DNA of 64,000 bases from Winslowiella toletana (GCF_017875465.1 NZ_JAGGMQ010000001.1:4216001-4280000), one strand, 5' to 3'. Positions 1 to 9,285 are shown, counted from the first letter of the stretch. Translations and numbers: made by a program. The notes: generated from the sequence alone by a model not told the origin.

Positions 1-678
1 GTTAAGCACGCGGCGATCTTTGGCATAACGACGTGTCGCCAGACGACTGTCGCGCTGATCCAGATAGTAACCGGTTTTATGGCCGCCCTGAATATCCACC
101 AGCAGCTTCATGCCATGTTCGGTAATCGGCAGCAGTGGCGGTGGCAGCTCACCGCAAACCACGCCCTGCGTCAGCTCCAGTCCCTCTTTCTTACGCACCG
201 AAACATCAGAGCGATCATAGATGGCGCAGTCCGGATAACATTGTGTCAGGGCGGCAATCAGCGGTGCGCGCTGGTACTCAGCGCCAGCGGAGAGCAGTTG
301 CAGTACCAGGAAATTGCCAAAGCGGTCAATAGTGACGCCAGGCATACCGTCAGATTCACCGGCAATCAGGCGATAGCTGTCGAGATCGTCACGCCGGGCC
401 AGCCAGTCGCGCAGCAGCTGCGCCGCCTGCAGACGTCGGACAAAGAAATCGATATCAACAGACTCGTCCTGTTCCCAGCTCCAGACGCGCGCGCGGATCT
501 GAGATTGCGGCGAATAAGCGGCGCGTGCCAGCCATTTACCCTGGCTGTCGCAAACATCAATGGTTTCGCCACTGGATGCTTTGCCTTCCAGACGCGCCAC
601 CGCGCCGGAGAATACCCATGGGTGACGACGTAACAGGGACTTTTCACGGCCCTTAGCGAGAATCAAACGAACGGTCAT
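1..678 (-). CDS. rlmI: 23S rRNA m5C1962 methyltransferase RlmI, 3' part cut by window edge
   Basis: The reverse strand opens at the ATG at 676-678 and stays open to position 1, giving 226 codons of a protein usually near 396 aa. The N-terminus ([20 protein letters not shown]) and the later [29 protein letters not shown] block are nearly identical to E. coli RlmI (YccW). This visible half is the PUA domain plus the linker, ending near the [13 protein letters not shown] stretch. The SAM-binding Rossmann methyltransferase domain lies beyond the edge. The enzyme methylates C1962 of 23S rRNA. It is divergent from yccX, the same arrangement as in E. coli. Identity is very secure; only completeness is unknown. 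Confidence 0.95.
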   Translation of the reverse strand, partial: MTVRLILAKGREKSLLRRHPWVFSGAVARLEGKASSGETIDVCDSQGKWLARAAYSPQSQIRARVWSWEQDESVDIDFFVRRLQAAQLLRDWLARRDDLDSYRLIAGESDGMPGVTIDRFGNFLVLQLLSAGAEYQRAPLIAALTQCYPDCAIYDRSDVSVRKKEGLELTQGVVCGELPPPLLPITEHGMKLLVDIQGGHKTGYYLDQRDSRLATRRYAKDRRVLN

Positions 679-830
679 ATTTTGCTATGCTTACCTGGAG
701 AAAATTTGGCGCCATTGTCCGGTGCTGGCCGCAAAATTGCACGAAAAATTGTAATTGCTGCTAATGGGGGACTGTCTCCGGCGGGGAGGGCGTCAGTTTA
801 CGGTATTGAATCGCATAACCGGAGGTCAGG

Positions 831-1118
831 ATGTCTTCAGCAGACAATAAGTGCATAAAAGTATGGGTACATGGCATGGTGCAGGGCGTCGGCTTTCGTT
901 ATTCCACTCAGGTGCAGGCAAAAACGCTGGGGTTAACCGGCTATGCGCGTAACCTGGATGATGGCAGTGTCGAGGTGCTGGCATGCGGCGCGGAACAGCG
1001 GGTTGATGAACTGGTGGCCTGGCTGAAAGCGGGCGGACCACGCAGCGCACGGGTCGATAAAGTGCTGACCGAGCCGCATCAGCTCGCTGAATTGCCGCGT
1101 AGCTTTACCACCGGGTAA
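831..1118 (+). CDS. yccX: acylphosphatase YccX
   Basis: A 95-aa protein, close to the 92 aa of E. coli YccX. It carries the acylphosphatase signature [10 protein letters not shown] (the Arg binds the acyl-phosphate carboxyl-phosphate) and the second signature [13 protein letters not shown], whose Asn orients the catalytic water. It hydrolyses carboxyl-phosphate mixed anhydrides in the cytoplasm. The ATG at 831 is preceded by GGAGG at 821-825, a strong ribosome-binding site. The gene is divergent from rlmI and convergent with tusE, whose stop lies 1 bp past the yccX stop, so no separate terminator fits between them. Confidence 0.95.
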   Translation: MSSADNKCIKVWVHGMVQGVGFRYSTQVQAKTLGLTGYARNLDDGSVEVLACGAEQRVDELVAWLKAGGPRSARVDKVLTEPHQLAELPRSFTTG

Positions 1119-1119
1119 C

Positions 1120-1446
1120 TCAGAGACATTTTACCGGTTTAGGCAGGCCAGCAATTTTGGTTGCCTGCTTTGCCGGACCTTCCGGAAACAGGCGGAACAG
1201 ATAACGGCTGTTGCCTTTCTGTTCACCAAACTTGTTTGCCATCGCTTTGACCAGCATTCGCACCGCCGGCGAGGTGTTGAACTCGAGATAGAATTGACGC
1301 ACAAAGCGCACCACTTCCCAGTGAGCGTCAGTCATGACGATCGCTTCTTCTGCGGCGATCTGCAGCGCCAGCGCTTCGCTCCAGTCGCTGAGATGTTTCA
1401 GATAACCCTGCGCGTCGCGCTCAACCTCTTTACCTTCAAATAACAC
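1120..1446 (-). CDS. tusE: sulfurtransferase TusE (tRNA 2-thiouridine synthesis)
   Basis: A 108-aa DsrC/TusE family protein, one residue shorter than E. coli TusE. The C-terminal motif GLPKPVKCL holds the penultimate Cys that accepts persulfide sulfur from TusBCD and passes it to MnmA for 2-thiolation of U34 in Lys, Glu and Gln tRNAs. The [28 protein letters not shown] region is typical of the family. It lies between yccX and yccA as in E. coli. A hairpin terminator separates it from upstream yccA, so it is probably transcribed from its own promoter between 1447 and 1505. Confidence 0.95.
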   Translation of the reverse strand: MLFEGKEVERDAQGYLKHLSDWSEALALQIAAEEAIVMTDAHWEVVRFVRQFYLEFNTSPAVRMLVKAMANKFGEQKGNSRYLFRLFPEGPAKQATKIAGLPKPVKCL

Positions 1447-1507
1447 GCTATTGCCTCATTAACCATTTACGTCGCGCAGTTTAGCAAACTTTTCCGCAGG
1501 CAAAAAT

Positions 1508-1531
1508 AAAGCCCCGCATTTGCGGGGCTTT
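1508..1531 (-). terminator. Rho-independent terminator of yccA
   Basis: An inverted repeat (AAAGCCCCGCA / TGCGGGGCTTT) lies 20 bp beyond the yccA stop. On the minus strand it is followed by TTTATTTTTG, a T-rich tract, which fits intrinsic termination of yccA before tusE. Confidence 0.85.
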
Positions 1532-1550
1532 ATCTGTCTGTCAGACTGAA

Positions 1551-2207
1551 TTAGTTGCTACGGGCGAAGCCGAGGATGCTTAACAGACTGATAAAGATAT
1601 TATACAGCGAGACATACAGGCTGACGGTGGCGCGGATATAGTTGGTTTCACCGCCATGGATAATATTGCTGGTTTCCCACAAGATGGCGCCGGCGGAGAA
1701 CAGAATAAACATCGCACTAATCGCCAGATGCAGCGCCGGGATTTGCAGGAACAGGTTAGCCACCACGGCCACCAGCAGCACCACAAAGCCAGCCATCATC
1801 ATGCCGCCAAGGAACGACATATCTTTGCGCGTGGTCAGCACATAGGCTGAACAGCAGAAGAACACCAGCGCGGTTCCGCCTAACGCCAGGGCAATGGTAT
1901 CGCCCATTCCGGCACTGAGGTAGCTGTTAAGAATCGGGCCGAGGCAGTAGCCAAGGAAGCCGGTAAAGGCAAAGGCAGCCAGAATACCCATTGGGCTGTC
2001 AGCCAGTTTATGGGTCAGGAACATTAAGCCGTAGAAGCCAACCAGCATCAGGATCAAACCCGGTGAGGGCAGCGCAAACACGGTGCTGGCGGTGGCCGTA
2101 ATGGCCGAGAAGGTCAGCGTCATGCCCAACAGGAAGTAGGTATTGCGCAGGACTTTGTTGGTACTTATTAGCGAGCTTTCGCGGGTGGAAGTAACAATGC
2201 GATCCAT
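1551..2207 (-). CDS. yccA: BAX inhibitor-1 family membrane protein YccA (FtsH modulator)
   Basis: A 218-aa integral membrane protein with about seven hydrophobic segments, matching E. coli YccA (219 aa) in length and context. It starts [28 protein letters not shown] and ends with a membrane segment plus ILGFARSN. YccA belongs to the BI-1/TMBIM family and in E. coli is both a substrate and an inhibitor of the FtsH membrane protease. The start codon follows a CTCTT-type stretch that reads AAGAG on the minus strand. It stands alone between tusE and the tRNA-Ser gene. Confidence 0.93.
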   Translation of the reverse strand: MDRIVTSTRESSLISTNKVLRNTYFLLGMTLTFSAITATASTVFALPSPGLILMLVGFYGLMFLTHKLADSPMGILAAFAFTGFLGYCLGPILNSYLSAGMGDTIALALGGTALVFFCCSAYVLTTRKDMSFLGGMMMAGFVVLLVAVVANLFLQIPALHLAISAMFILFSAGAILWETSNIIHGGETNYIRATVSLYVSLYNIFISLLSILGFARSN

Positions 2208-2386
2208 ATAAAGAGCCTCTTATCAGGTCACAAATATAGCTGTGACAATAGGGATTCAGGCCAGACAAAGAAAGTCGTTTTACCCTTCTTTACGCGTTAA
2301 ACCGCTGATAATTCGCGCGCGCTGGCGATAATTACGGCAAAAACACCACGGTTGGCGATTTTTCAGGCGAACGAATCAAAACAGGC

Positions 2387-2415
2387 TTTACAACACTGGG
2401 GCACATGTTTATAGT
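2387..2415 (+). promoter_or_regulatory. sigma-70 promoter of the first tRNA-Ser gene
   Basis: TTTACA (2387-2392) and TATAGT (2410-2415) are separated by 17 bp, and a GC-rich discriminator (GCGCCTC) lies between the -10 and the tRNA. This is the typical layout of a stringently controlled stable RNA promoter. Confidence 0.75.
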
Positions 2416-2424
2416 GCGCCTCAT

Positions 2425-2519
<95 letters not shown>

Positions 2520-2888
2520 CTCTTAGCGTCCTGCTAAATGTGTAAATTACCTAAATTACTGCTCGACATCTCAACGTATAATGTTCTGCGTTGGCAATAA
2601 AACCCTTCATTGTCAGATCAAATTCCCCAGGTGCTGGCGACAGAATACCACGGGCTGCGCTGTATAAAATCAAGATACAACACCTGGTCAAAAAGCGCAT
2701 ATGGGGTAATTACCCCCTTTTCAGTGCGGACTTAATCTGTTATGGCAAGAATAACGGTGAGAAAAGCATAAAAAATGTTTAAGTATTTTCGCGGATGTGA
2801 TAATTAAATGTTCTGTCTGTGCCGCGTGGTTGTGTTTATTAATATTATATCTTAACTATTAATTAACTCTCTAAGGATGGGGAAAACA
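2520..2888. other. intergenic, AT-rich, left end of the tRNA-flanked segment
   Basis: About 370 bp between the tRNA and the LuxR-type gene. It is visibly AT-rich toward the right (2780-2870), where a promoter for the downstream genes is likely. No convincing gene or terminator is seen; short open frames here lack ribosome-binding sites. Confidence 0.5.
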
Positions 2889-3656
2889 ATGGATATTCAT
2901 ACATGCCAGCAAGCCAGCGCATCGCGATCATTTAGCAATGCCGTGAGCAGTAACCTCGATTTATCTTATTATGATATTTCATTCTCAGTCATTGATACTC
3001 AATCATTGCGCGTGGTTGCGGTAACCTCAAACTATGAATGGCATCTCTGTTACTGGGGGTATGATCTCGATAAAGAATTAAACCAGCGGCTAATTACGGG
3101 TGTGCGAACCTGGAATAATTATGATCTCAGCCATGCGACTGTTTTTGCAAAATGCTTGCCGGAGAGAAACACAAAAATAGATATCTGTACCCGGCATGGC
3201 GCCTGCTTTGAAATTATGTCAGTCAGCAGCAGCAACGAAATGGAATTTACTCAGATCATCAGCCTGATGAGACTCAAGCCCGCCATTAGCGCAATGGCAA
3301 GAAATCTCTGCAGAAAAAAACAGGATGAGCTGTCACTGCCGTTACGCAGTCGTGAAACGGGGCGAGTTGTTGAAAAGGTAGCTGCTATTTCACTGATTAA
3401 TCATGATATATGGCAATTTGGCCATCTTACTTTTACCCGACTGGAAATGGATAGCATTCGTCAGTTACTGATGTGCCGGTCGATGAAAGAAATTGCCTGG
3501 GCCCATCAATGCAGTGTTAAAACAGAACATAACCGCCTCAATAATATCAAAATGAAAGCCGGTTGCCCGCACCATCCTAACTCATCATTATTTGATATAT
3601 TAAATCGCAATGGAGTGACTCAGGCATGCCTGGAAAACTTCACCATATCTCGTTAA
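2889..3656 (+). CDS. LuxR-type helix-turn-helix regulator (no recognised sensor domain)
   Basis: A 255-aa protein. The C-terminal part (about residues 190-240, FTRLEMDSIRQLL to KTEHNRLNNIKMKAGC) has the shape of a LuxR/FixJ helix-turn-helix: an L/F-T-x-x-E start, then a two-helix block with KTEHNRL in the recognition helix. The N-terminal 180 residues resemble no family I recognise and lack the autoinducer-binding pattern seen in SdiA. I chose the ATG at 2889 over the one at 2877 because AAGGATGGGG lies 7 bp ahead of it. The 3' end overlaps the VOC gene by 31 bp, so the three genes of this segment probably form one operon. It may control its own neighbours. Confidence 0.7.
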   Translation: MDIHTCQQASASRSFSNAVSSNLDLSYYDISFSVIDTQSLRVVAVTSNYEWHLCYWGYDLDKELNQRLITGVRTWNNYDLSHATVFAKCLPERNTKIDICTRHGACFEIMSVSSSNEMEFTQIISLMRLKPAISAMARNLCRKKQDELSLPLRSRETGRVVEKVAAISLINHDIWQFGHLTFTRLEMDSIRQLLMCRSMKEIAWAHQCSVKTEHNRLNNIKMKAGCPHHPNSSLFDILNRNGVTQACLENFTISR

Positions 3657-4009
3657 CCTGTCGCGATTTACTTGCCTCTCAACTATTTTACCAGCAGTTT
3701 GGTTTTGTCGCCGTTCAAAAATATGAAGATGATGATGTGGTTATTTTGTTCCTTAAAGATGAGAGTCTGTTTATTGAGTTGTTCCACTTTAAGCGCTTAA
3801 CCAATCCTGTTATTCAGGCAAAGCGTCTGGAAAATATTGGTTTGACCCATCTGGCATTAAAAACCGGTTGTCTGGCCACCAAACGTCATTTGCTGGAGCA
3901 AAGGGGGCATATCTGTCAGGAAGTTCATAATGCCAGAGTGAGTAATTTTCGTTACTTCTTTACTGCCGATCCGGATGGCAATTTAGTTGAGATTATTGAG
4001 GAGCCTTAA
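3626..4009 (+). CDS. VOC (glyoxalase/bleomycin resistance/dioxygenase) superfamily protein
   Basis: A 127-aa single VOC module, beginning MPGKLHHISLTCRDLLASQLFYQQFGF and ending with the family's usual DPDGNLVEIIEE. The metal-ligand positions are visible as His in LHHISL near the start, His in LTHLALKT, and Glu in LVEIIEE. Such proteins bind a divalent metal and act on small ligands or sequester them; the substrate cannot be read from the sequence. It overlaps the LuxR-type gene and ends 1 bp before the transporter start. A metabolite enzyme or binding protein working with the adjacent exporter or importer is the simplest inference. Confidence 0.8.
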   Translation: MPGKLHHISLTCRDLLASQLFYQQFGFVAVQKYEDDDVVILFLKDESLFIELFHFKRLTNPVIQAKRLENIGLTHLALKTGCLATKRHLLEQRGHICQEVHNARVSNFRYFFTADPDGNLVEIIEEP

Positions 4010-4010
4010 T

Positions 4011-5228
4011 ATGAGATGGAGACAAAGGATTGGTGTTGTCGCAGGGAATGCGATGGAGTTTTATGATATTGCAGTGTACGCCGCCATCTCAGGATGGCTG
4101 TCGTTGCTGTTTGAACAGCAGGGAGTAGGGCATGGCGCTGCAATTGTCTGGGGGATATTTGCTCTGCGTTTTCTTATCCGACCACTGGGCGGCATCGTTA
4201 TCGCCCGCTATGCAGAGAAACGCGGCAGGAAAGCAGCATTGATCTTTACCAGTACTTTAACCGGCGTAGCGACATTCGCCATGGCCTTTCTGCCAGTGTC
4301 GCTGCTCGGACACACGGTCATTGCCGCCTTTTTGCTGTTGCAAATGCTGCAGGCTTTCTCCTTCGGCGGCGAATATCCCACGGTAATTAACTATTTACTG
4401 AGGGATGCGAAAAGTAATCAGTTTGGCAGAATCAGCGCCATGATTGTCGCCAGCTCAATGGTCGGTGTGGTTGCTTCAGTCAGCATTGTGCTGGTGCTTA
4501 GCGCCATCCTGAGTGATGAACAGATGCTTGATTATGGCTGGCGCATACCACTGGTGATTGGCGGCCTGAATATTGTCCTCAGCTTCTGGTTCCGCGCCCG
4601 CCTGCCTTTTCAGGCGCCCGAGGCGAGGGCAGAACAGAAAAACCGTTTACTCAATAAACACACCCTGTTGATCTTCTTAATCGCTATTCCTGGCGCAGTG
4701 GTGTTCTATATCCAAAATATGGCCAGCACGCTGATGGGTAACGCGTTGCTGATCGGCGAGATAAAAGCGTTTTATCCCATTTTCAACTCACTGTTATTAA
4801 TGATGATGGTGATCGCCGTCGGCATCTGGGTGGATAAGTTCTCCAGTCCGTTAAAAATCTTTAACCGCGGCGCGCTGTTACTGCTGATGCTGGCACCACC
4901 GCTCTACTGGCTAATGGATAGCCTGTCACTGCTGGTGATAGCGCTGGCTGCGCTCTCGCTGTCATTTATTACTGCTCTGATTCTCGCCAATATGGCCGCC
5001 GTGTTATGGCAACAGGCCGGCGGTCAGGATTTGGCGCTGAGCCTTGGCTATAATCTTGCCCTGTCCATTTTTGGCGGTTTAACGCCGGTAATCGTTAATA
5101 CGATTATCCCTTCTGGTTTTCTCTATGCTGGTCTCTATGTTGCGGCATCGGTTTTGCCGCTGTTTCTGGTTAATAAATTTCAGGCTGAAAAGACAAAAAC
5201 TGGCAGAACGCTGATCGCCGGTAAATAA
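4011..5228 (+). CDS. MFS transporter, metabolite:H+ symporter (MHS, ProP-like) type
   Basis: A 405-aa membrane protein with about twelve hydrophobic segments. Features typical of the MHS branch are GNAMEFYDIAVYAAI at the first helix, RFLIRPLGGIVIARYAEKRGRKAALI (the RxxGxxxxARYxxKxGRK loop 2-3 motif) and FSFGGEYPTVINYLL in helix 5. MHS members import organic acids or compatible solutes with protons. The substrate is unknown. The ATG at 4011 is preceded by GAGGAG, so the longer in-frame extension upstream, which overlaps the VOC gene, is not needed. It is the last gene before the second tRNA-Ser copy. Confidence 0.85.
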   Translation: MRWRQRIGVVAGNAMEFYDIAVYAAISGWLSLLFEQQGVGHGAAIVWGIFALRFLIRPLGGIVIARYAEKRGRKAALIFTSTLTGVATFAMAFLPVSLLGHTVIAAFLLLQMLQAFSFGGEYPTVINYLLRDAKSNQFGRISAMIVASSMVGVVASVSIVLVLSAILSDEQMLDYGWRIPLVIGGLNIVLSFWFRARLPFQAPEARAEQKNRLLNKHTLLIFLIAIPGAVVFYIQNMASTLMGNALLIGEIKAFYPIFNSLLLMMMVIAVGIWVDKFSSPLKIFNRGALLLLMLAPPLYWLMDSLSLLVIALAALSLSFITALILANMAAVLWQQAGGQDLALSLGYNLALSIFGGLTPVIVNTIIPSGFLYAGLYVAASVLPLFLVNKFQAEKTKTGRTLIAGK

Positions 5229-5276
5229 CTGGCGCCATAAAAGTACAGAATTTCAGCTTAACAACTTAAAAGACAA

Positions 5277-5323
5277 GCAATTAGCGCATATTTTCGACGG
5301 TCAGCAACAATAGCGCTAATTGC
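5277..5323. repeat. perfect 11-bp inverted repeat near the right tRNA-Ser copy
   Basis: GCAATTAGCGC (5277-5287) and GCGCTAATTGC (5313-5323) are exact complements 25 bp apart, in the 195-bp gap between the MFS gene and the tRNA. No T tract follows, so it is not a normal terminator. It could be a factor-dependent terminator or a protein-binding arm. Confidence 0.6.
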
Positions 5324-5420
5324 CTGTTGCTCTCATACAATCAAACTACTACACTGCTACGCATCTTGAAGAGCTGAGCCAGACATTACAGTGCTTTGAG
5401 ATGACTTTAGTAATAAAGTC

Positions 5421-5515
<95 letters not shown>

Positions 5516-5836
5516 TATTCCCGCTTGTGCCATGAACATTTCTGTTCAGACTCTCTTTGTTATACTCCCTCAATACTTTGTCTGTGCGCGACTTTAACGT
5601 CCGGTTGTCACTTCACTGATTCTGAAAAACATCCTGTTGCTTTTCAATCTGCTATTGGCACTAAACCGTTGCTGCCAGAGTCTGCTATATTGCTAACACA
5701 ATCTACGTCACTGCAAACGTCCGGGGCTTTTCGGTACTGGGCAGGTTATGATGTTCCGATATTTTTCGTTGTCCGGTCGCGGGCAGCGTGTTTGATAGCC
5801 GGGATGTTTATCATCTGAATCAATGGAATAAGCACA
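5516..5836. other. intergenic, agp upstream region
   Basis: About 320 bp between the second tRNA-Ser and agp. TTGTTATACT-like and TGCTATATTGC stretches could serve as promoter elements. No gene with a ribosome-binding site is visible. Confidence 0.5.
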
Positions 5837-7435
5837 ATGATCAAAAAATATACTCTCTGCGCGTTATCCGTACTGGCCGCGTTACCTGTCGGGTTCTCCG
5901 CCATTGCCGCGGATGGCGATTTGCAGTTACAGCAAGTATTGATGATGAGTCGCCACAACCTGCGTGCCCCGCTGGCGGATAATGGCAGTGTATTAGAGCA
6001 ATCAACGAAAAAAACCTGGCCGCAGTGGGATGTTCCCGGCGGTCAGCTGACCACCAAAGGCGGCGTGCTGGAAGTTTACATGGGCCATTACACCCGTGAG
6101 TGGCTGGCGCAGCAGGGCCTGGTGAAAAATGGCGAATGTCCGGCGTCAGATCAGGTATTTGCCTATGCCAACAGCCTGCAACGCACTGTGGCGACTGCCC
6201 AGTTCTTTATTACCGGTGCTTTCCCGGGCTGTGATATTGCTGTTACCCATCAGGATGAGATGGGCAGCATGGACCCGATCTTTAATCCGGTGATCACCAA
6301 TAGCAGTGAAGAGTTTAATAAGAAGGCGCTGACGGCCATCAATGCCGCCGGTGAGAAGCTGAGCCTGAAACCTGCTTACCAGCGCCTGGAAAAGATCATC
6401 GATTATAAAAATGCCCCGGCCTGTAAAGATAATAAACAGTGCAGCCTGAGCGGCGATAATCAGAATAAATTTAAAGCGAATAATGGTGAAGAGCCGGGCG
6501 TTGCCGGCCCGCTGCGCGTGGGCAATTCGCTGGTTGATGCTTTCACTCTGCAATATTACGAAGGTTTCCCGATGGAGCAGGTAGCCTGGGGACAGATCAA
6601 AACCGCTGAGCAGTGGAAGGAACTGTCAGCAATTAAAAATGGCTATCAGGATGCGCTGTTCACTTCAGCGGATGTTGCGCGCAATGTCGCTGCGCCGCTG
6701 GTGGACTATATCCGCAGTCAGCTAATCGATCAGGACAAGGCATCAGCGCCAAAAGTCACACTGATGGTTGGTCATGACTCTAATATCGCTTCACTGCTGA
6801 CCGCGCTGGATTTCAAACCTTATGACTTGCCAGGCCAGAATGAGCGCACGCCAATTGGTGGTCAGGTGGTATTTGAACGCTGGCATGATCCTAAGAGCGA
6901 TAAAGACCTGGTGAAAGTAGAGTACGTTTACCAGAGTTCTGAGCAGCTGCGTAATGCCGAACCACTGACGCTGAAGAATCCGCCACAGCGTGTAACGCTG
7001 CAGATGAAAGGCTGTGAAACCGATGCGAATGGCTTTTGTTCATGGGAGCAGTTCACCCAGGTGCTGAATACTGCGGTGCAGGGTACTGCCATGCAGCGTG
7101 CGGCGCCGGCTGCTCAGCCTGCCGCCGCGCCAGCTGCCGGACAGGATGCAGCGAAAGTGGCCGCAGATAAAGCCGCTGCCGCCAAAGCAGCAGCTGAGAA
7201 AGCGACTGCCGACAAGGCCGCCGCAGATAAAGCCGCGCAGGAGAAAGCCGCTGAAGAGAAGCTGGCGGCAGATAAAGCTGCTGCTGCCCAGGCTGCTGCG
7301 GATAAAGCCGCCGCAGACAAAGCGGCATCTGAGAAAGCGGCAACTGATAAAGCCGCCGCCGATAAAGCTGCAGCTGATAAAGCTGCTGCTGATAAAGCTG
7401 CTGCTGATAAAGCCGCAGCGGCTAAGCCTCAGTAA
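5837..7435 (+). CDS. agp: periplasmic glucose-1-phosphatase Agp with long Ala/Lys-rich C-terminal tail
   Basis: A 532-aa histidine acid phosphatase. Residues 1-24 form a signal peptide (cleavage likely after FSAIA). The phosphohistidine motif SRHNLRAP is at 38-45, the proton-donor motif [10 protein letters not shown] lies in the second half, and the body aligns with E. coli Agp (413 aa) nearly to its end. It releases glucose from glucose-1-phosphate in the periplasm. From about residue 426 to 532 there is an extra tail of pentapeptide-like units ([15 protein letters not shown]), about 107 residues. It resembles the helical middle of TolA and is absent from the E. coli enzyme. The tail is in frame, followed by a stop, and encoded by near-identical 15-bp units toward its end. 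Confidence 0.93.
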   Translation: MIKKYTLCALSVLAALPVGFSAIAADGDLQLQQVLMMSRHNLRAPLADNGSVLEQSTKKTWPQWDVPGGQLTTKGGVLEVYMGHYTREWLAQQGLVKNGECPASDQVFAYANSLQRTVATAQFFITGAFPGCDIAVTHQDEMGSMDPIFNPVITNSSEEFNKKALTAINAAGEKLSLKPAYQRLEKIIDYKNAPACKDNKQCSLSGDNQNKFKANNGEEPGVAGPLRVGNSLVDAFTLQYYEGFPMEQVAWGQIKTAEQWKELSAIKNGYQDALFTSADVARNVAAPLVDYIRSQLIDQDKASAPKVTLMVGHDSNIASLLTALDFKPYDLPGQNERTPIGGQVVFERWHDPKSDKDLVKVEYVYQSSEQLRNAEPLTLKNPPQRVTLQMKGCETDANGFCSWEQFTQVLNTAVQGTAMQRAAPAAQPAAAPAAGQDAAKVAADKAAAAKAAAEKATADKAAADKAAQEKAAEEKLAADKAAAAQAAADKAAADKAASEKAATDKAAADKAAADKAAADKAAADKAAAAKPQ

Positions 7436-7439
7436 ATCT

Positions 7440-7503
7440 ACGGGCGGCGAGAACGCCGCCCCTGCACCCGCATGACCATAGGGGCGGCGTTCTCGCCGCC
7501 CGT
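7440..7503. repeat. perfect 24-bp-arm inverted repeat after agp
   Basis: Arms at 7440-7463 and 7480-7503 are exact complements, very GC-rich (GGGCGGCGAGAACGCC core), with a 16-nt spacer. Each arm is itself partly self-complementary (GGGCGGCG...CGCCGCCC). There is no T run. It resembles a REP/BIME-like or dispersed palindromic element between convergent genes, and could also stop transcription. Confidence 0.8.
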
Positions 7504-7510
7504 GATAGAT

Positions 7511-7540
7511 AAAAAAAGGGCCGACAATTGTCGGCCCTTA
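7511..7540 (-). terminator. Rho-independent terminator of the aldehyde dehydrogenase gene
   Basis: GGGCCGACAATTGTCGGCCC is a perfect hairpin, and the A7 run at 7511-7517 becomes T7 on the minus strand. It lies about 25 bp past the stop of the 7565-8941 gene. Confidence 0.88.
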
Positions 7541-7564
7541 CTGTTTCTGGCAGCGAATAACGTT

Positions 7565-8941
7565 TTACGCTTTCGCCACTACCACCAGTTTCTGATTCAC
7601 AAACTCTTTGATACCGAGATCGGACAGCTCACGACCAAAGCCGGAGCGTTTCACGCCACCGAAAGGCAGCTCAGCAGCGGTATCGGTCATGGAATTGATA
7701 TACACCATGCCGGTTTCGATCTGTGACGCCAGTTTTTTACCGCGCTCGATATTGCTGGTAAATACTGATCCACCGAGGCCGTAGTGAGAATCGTTGGCCA
7801 GCTGCACCACTTCTTCATCATCTTTGACCACGTAAACTTGCGCCACCGGACCGAAGAACTCTTCGAAATATGCCGGGTTGTCGCGCGTGATGCCGGTAAG
7901 AATCGTCGGCTGATAGAAACAACCTTCGCCTTGCGGAACGTTGCCGCCAAAGTGCAGTTTCGCGCCATTATCCACTGCCGCTTTCACCTGTTTTACCAGC
8001 GTATCGCGTGCGCCGGCGGAAGAGAGCGGGCCTAAAGTGGTGCTCTCATCCAGCGGATCGCCCAGCTTCGCCGCTTTAAATGCCGCGGTGAATTTCTCAA
8101 GGAAGGCGTCAGCCACTTTCTGATGGACGATAAAACGTTTAGCGGCAGTACAGACCTGACCCGCATTATTAAGTCGCGCCTGTGCGCCCTGTTTTACGGC
8201 TTCATCGAGGTCGCAGTCATCCAGCACGACAAACACATCGTTACCGCCCAGTTCCAGCGTCGATTTTTTCAGGTATTTTGCCGCCTGTGCGGCGACAATG
8301 CTGCCCGCTTTTTCTGAACCGGTCAGCGCGGCGCCCTGAATGCGATCGTCAGCAATCAGCTCCGCTACCTGATCATTCGAAATAAACATATTGGTCCAGG
8401 CGCCTTTTGGTGCACCGGCATCCAGCACCATCTGCTCAAAGATGCTGGCGCAGTGCGGCACGATGCCAGCATGTTTGGCCAGCACCGGATTACCGGCGGC
8501 AAGGTTTGGCGCCAGCACGCGCATCAGCTGGTAATAAGGGAAGTTCCACGGCTCCACCGCCATCAGCACGCCAATCGGGTGGTTCTCAACCCAGGCTTCG
8601 CCGAGGTCGGTAGGATAACGGGTTGGTTGCAGAAAACGCTCAGCATTTTCCGCATAATAGCGGGCGATTTGTGCGCAAAGCTTTACTTCGCCACGGCTCT
8701 GATTAATCAGTTTACCCATCTCTACGCTGGCGATTTTCGCCAGTTCATCAACACGGCTGTCAATAATATCGGCCAGCTTTTTTAGCACCTGCAGGCGCGG
8801 CTGGATGTCACCCTTCGACCAGGATGATTTATACAGTTTTGCTGCGGTATCCAGCGCTTGCTCCACTTGCTGCGGGCTATGGTCCGGCCATGATTTAATC
8901 AGCTTATTATTCGCCGGATTGATGGTTTGATATGCAGACAT
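7565..8941 (-). CDS. NAD(P)-dependent aldehyde (succinate-semialdehyde) dehydrogenase, Sad-like
   Basis: A 458-aa aldehyde dehydrogenase, the length of E. coli Sad/YneI (462 aa) and similar to it throughout (AVEPWNFPYYQLMR, LELGGNDVFVVLDD, NNAGQVCTAAKRF, PFGGVKRSGFGREL). The catalytic Cys is in GQVCTAAKRF and the general base Glu in LELGGND. The family oxidises succinate semialdehyde and related short aldehydes in the cytoplasm. It reads toward agp and ends in its own hairpin terminator. Substrate assignment rests on family resemblance only. In E. coli sad is elsewhere, so this placement beside agp and yccJ is not the E. coli arrangement. Confidence 0.85.
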   Translation of the reverse strand: MSAYQTINPANNKLIKSWPDHSPQQVEQALDTAAKLYKSSWSKGDIQPRLQVLKKLADIIDSRVDELAKIASVEMGKLINQSRGEVKLCAQIARYYAENAERFLQPTRYPTDLGEAWVENHPIGVLMAVEPWNFPYYQLMRVLAPNLAAGNPVLAKHAGIVPHCASIFEQMVLDAGAPKGAWTNMFISNDQVAELIADDRIQGAALTGSEKAGSIVAAQAAKYLKKSTLELGGNDVFVVLDDCDLDEAVKQGAQARLNNAGQVCTAAKRFIVHQKVADAFLEKFTAAFKAAKLGDPLDESTTLGPLSSAGARDTLVKQVKAAVDNGAKLHFGGNVPQGEGCFYQPTILTGITRDNPAYFEEFFGPVAQVYVVKDDEEVVQLANDSHYGLGGSVFTSNIERGKKLASQIETGMVYINSMTDTAAELPFGGVKRSGFGRELSDLGIKEFVNQKLVVVAKA

Positions 8942-9032
8942 TGATTTACTCCCTGATTACTCTCCAGCCAGTGATGGCCGGGGACAAAATATTTATTCCG
9001 GGCAGGCAATTTCCCGCCCGGACAGTACCGAT

Positions 9033-9263
9033 TCAGACATTTTTACGATTGACCACTTTGTCATCCCAGGTCAGTACGTCTTTATCGGTTTTCTCAAAGG
9101 CGCGCAGCAAGACATCATCGCTGCCTTGTTGCTCCCAGATTTTTTCAGCGACTATTTCGTCATACGCTGCGACTTCAAAAATCGCTTCAGCGATTTCCGG
9201 CGAGGTATGACGCAGGCTTGCCCATTCTCCTACACGATGTGCTTTCGACTGTTGCGTTGCCAT
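9033..9263 (-). CDS. yccJ: small conserved protein YccJ
   Basis: A 76-aa protein nearly colinear with E. coli YccJ (75 aa): [30 protein letters not shown] near the start and a shared RKNV end. Function is unknown. It lies 22 bp downstream of wrbA on the same strand, as in E. coli, so the two are probably co-transcribed and stationary-phase induced there. AGGAGG (as CCTCCT on the plus strand) precedes the start at 9263. Confidence 0.92.
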   Translation of the reverse strand: MATQQSKAHRVGEWASLRHTSPEIAEAIFEVAAYDEIVAEKIWEQQGSDDVLLRAFEKTDKDVLTWDDKVVNRKNV

Positions 9264-9285
9264 GTTTGCCTCCTGAAAGGTGAGA

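Noticed and set aside
2591..2782. 63-aa frame in the tRNA-LuxR gap
   Set aside because: No ribosome-binding site and composition of non-coding AT-rich DNA.
7111..7434. Tandem repeats considered as a CRISPR-like or VNTR locus
   Set aside because: The units are contiguous, without unique spacers, and stay in frame with agp; it is a coding repeat.
7053..7475. Several long open frames on both strands over the agp tail
   Set aside because: They are shadows of the Ala/Lys-rich repeat, which keeps other frames open; none has a ribosome-binding site or family match.
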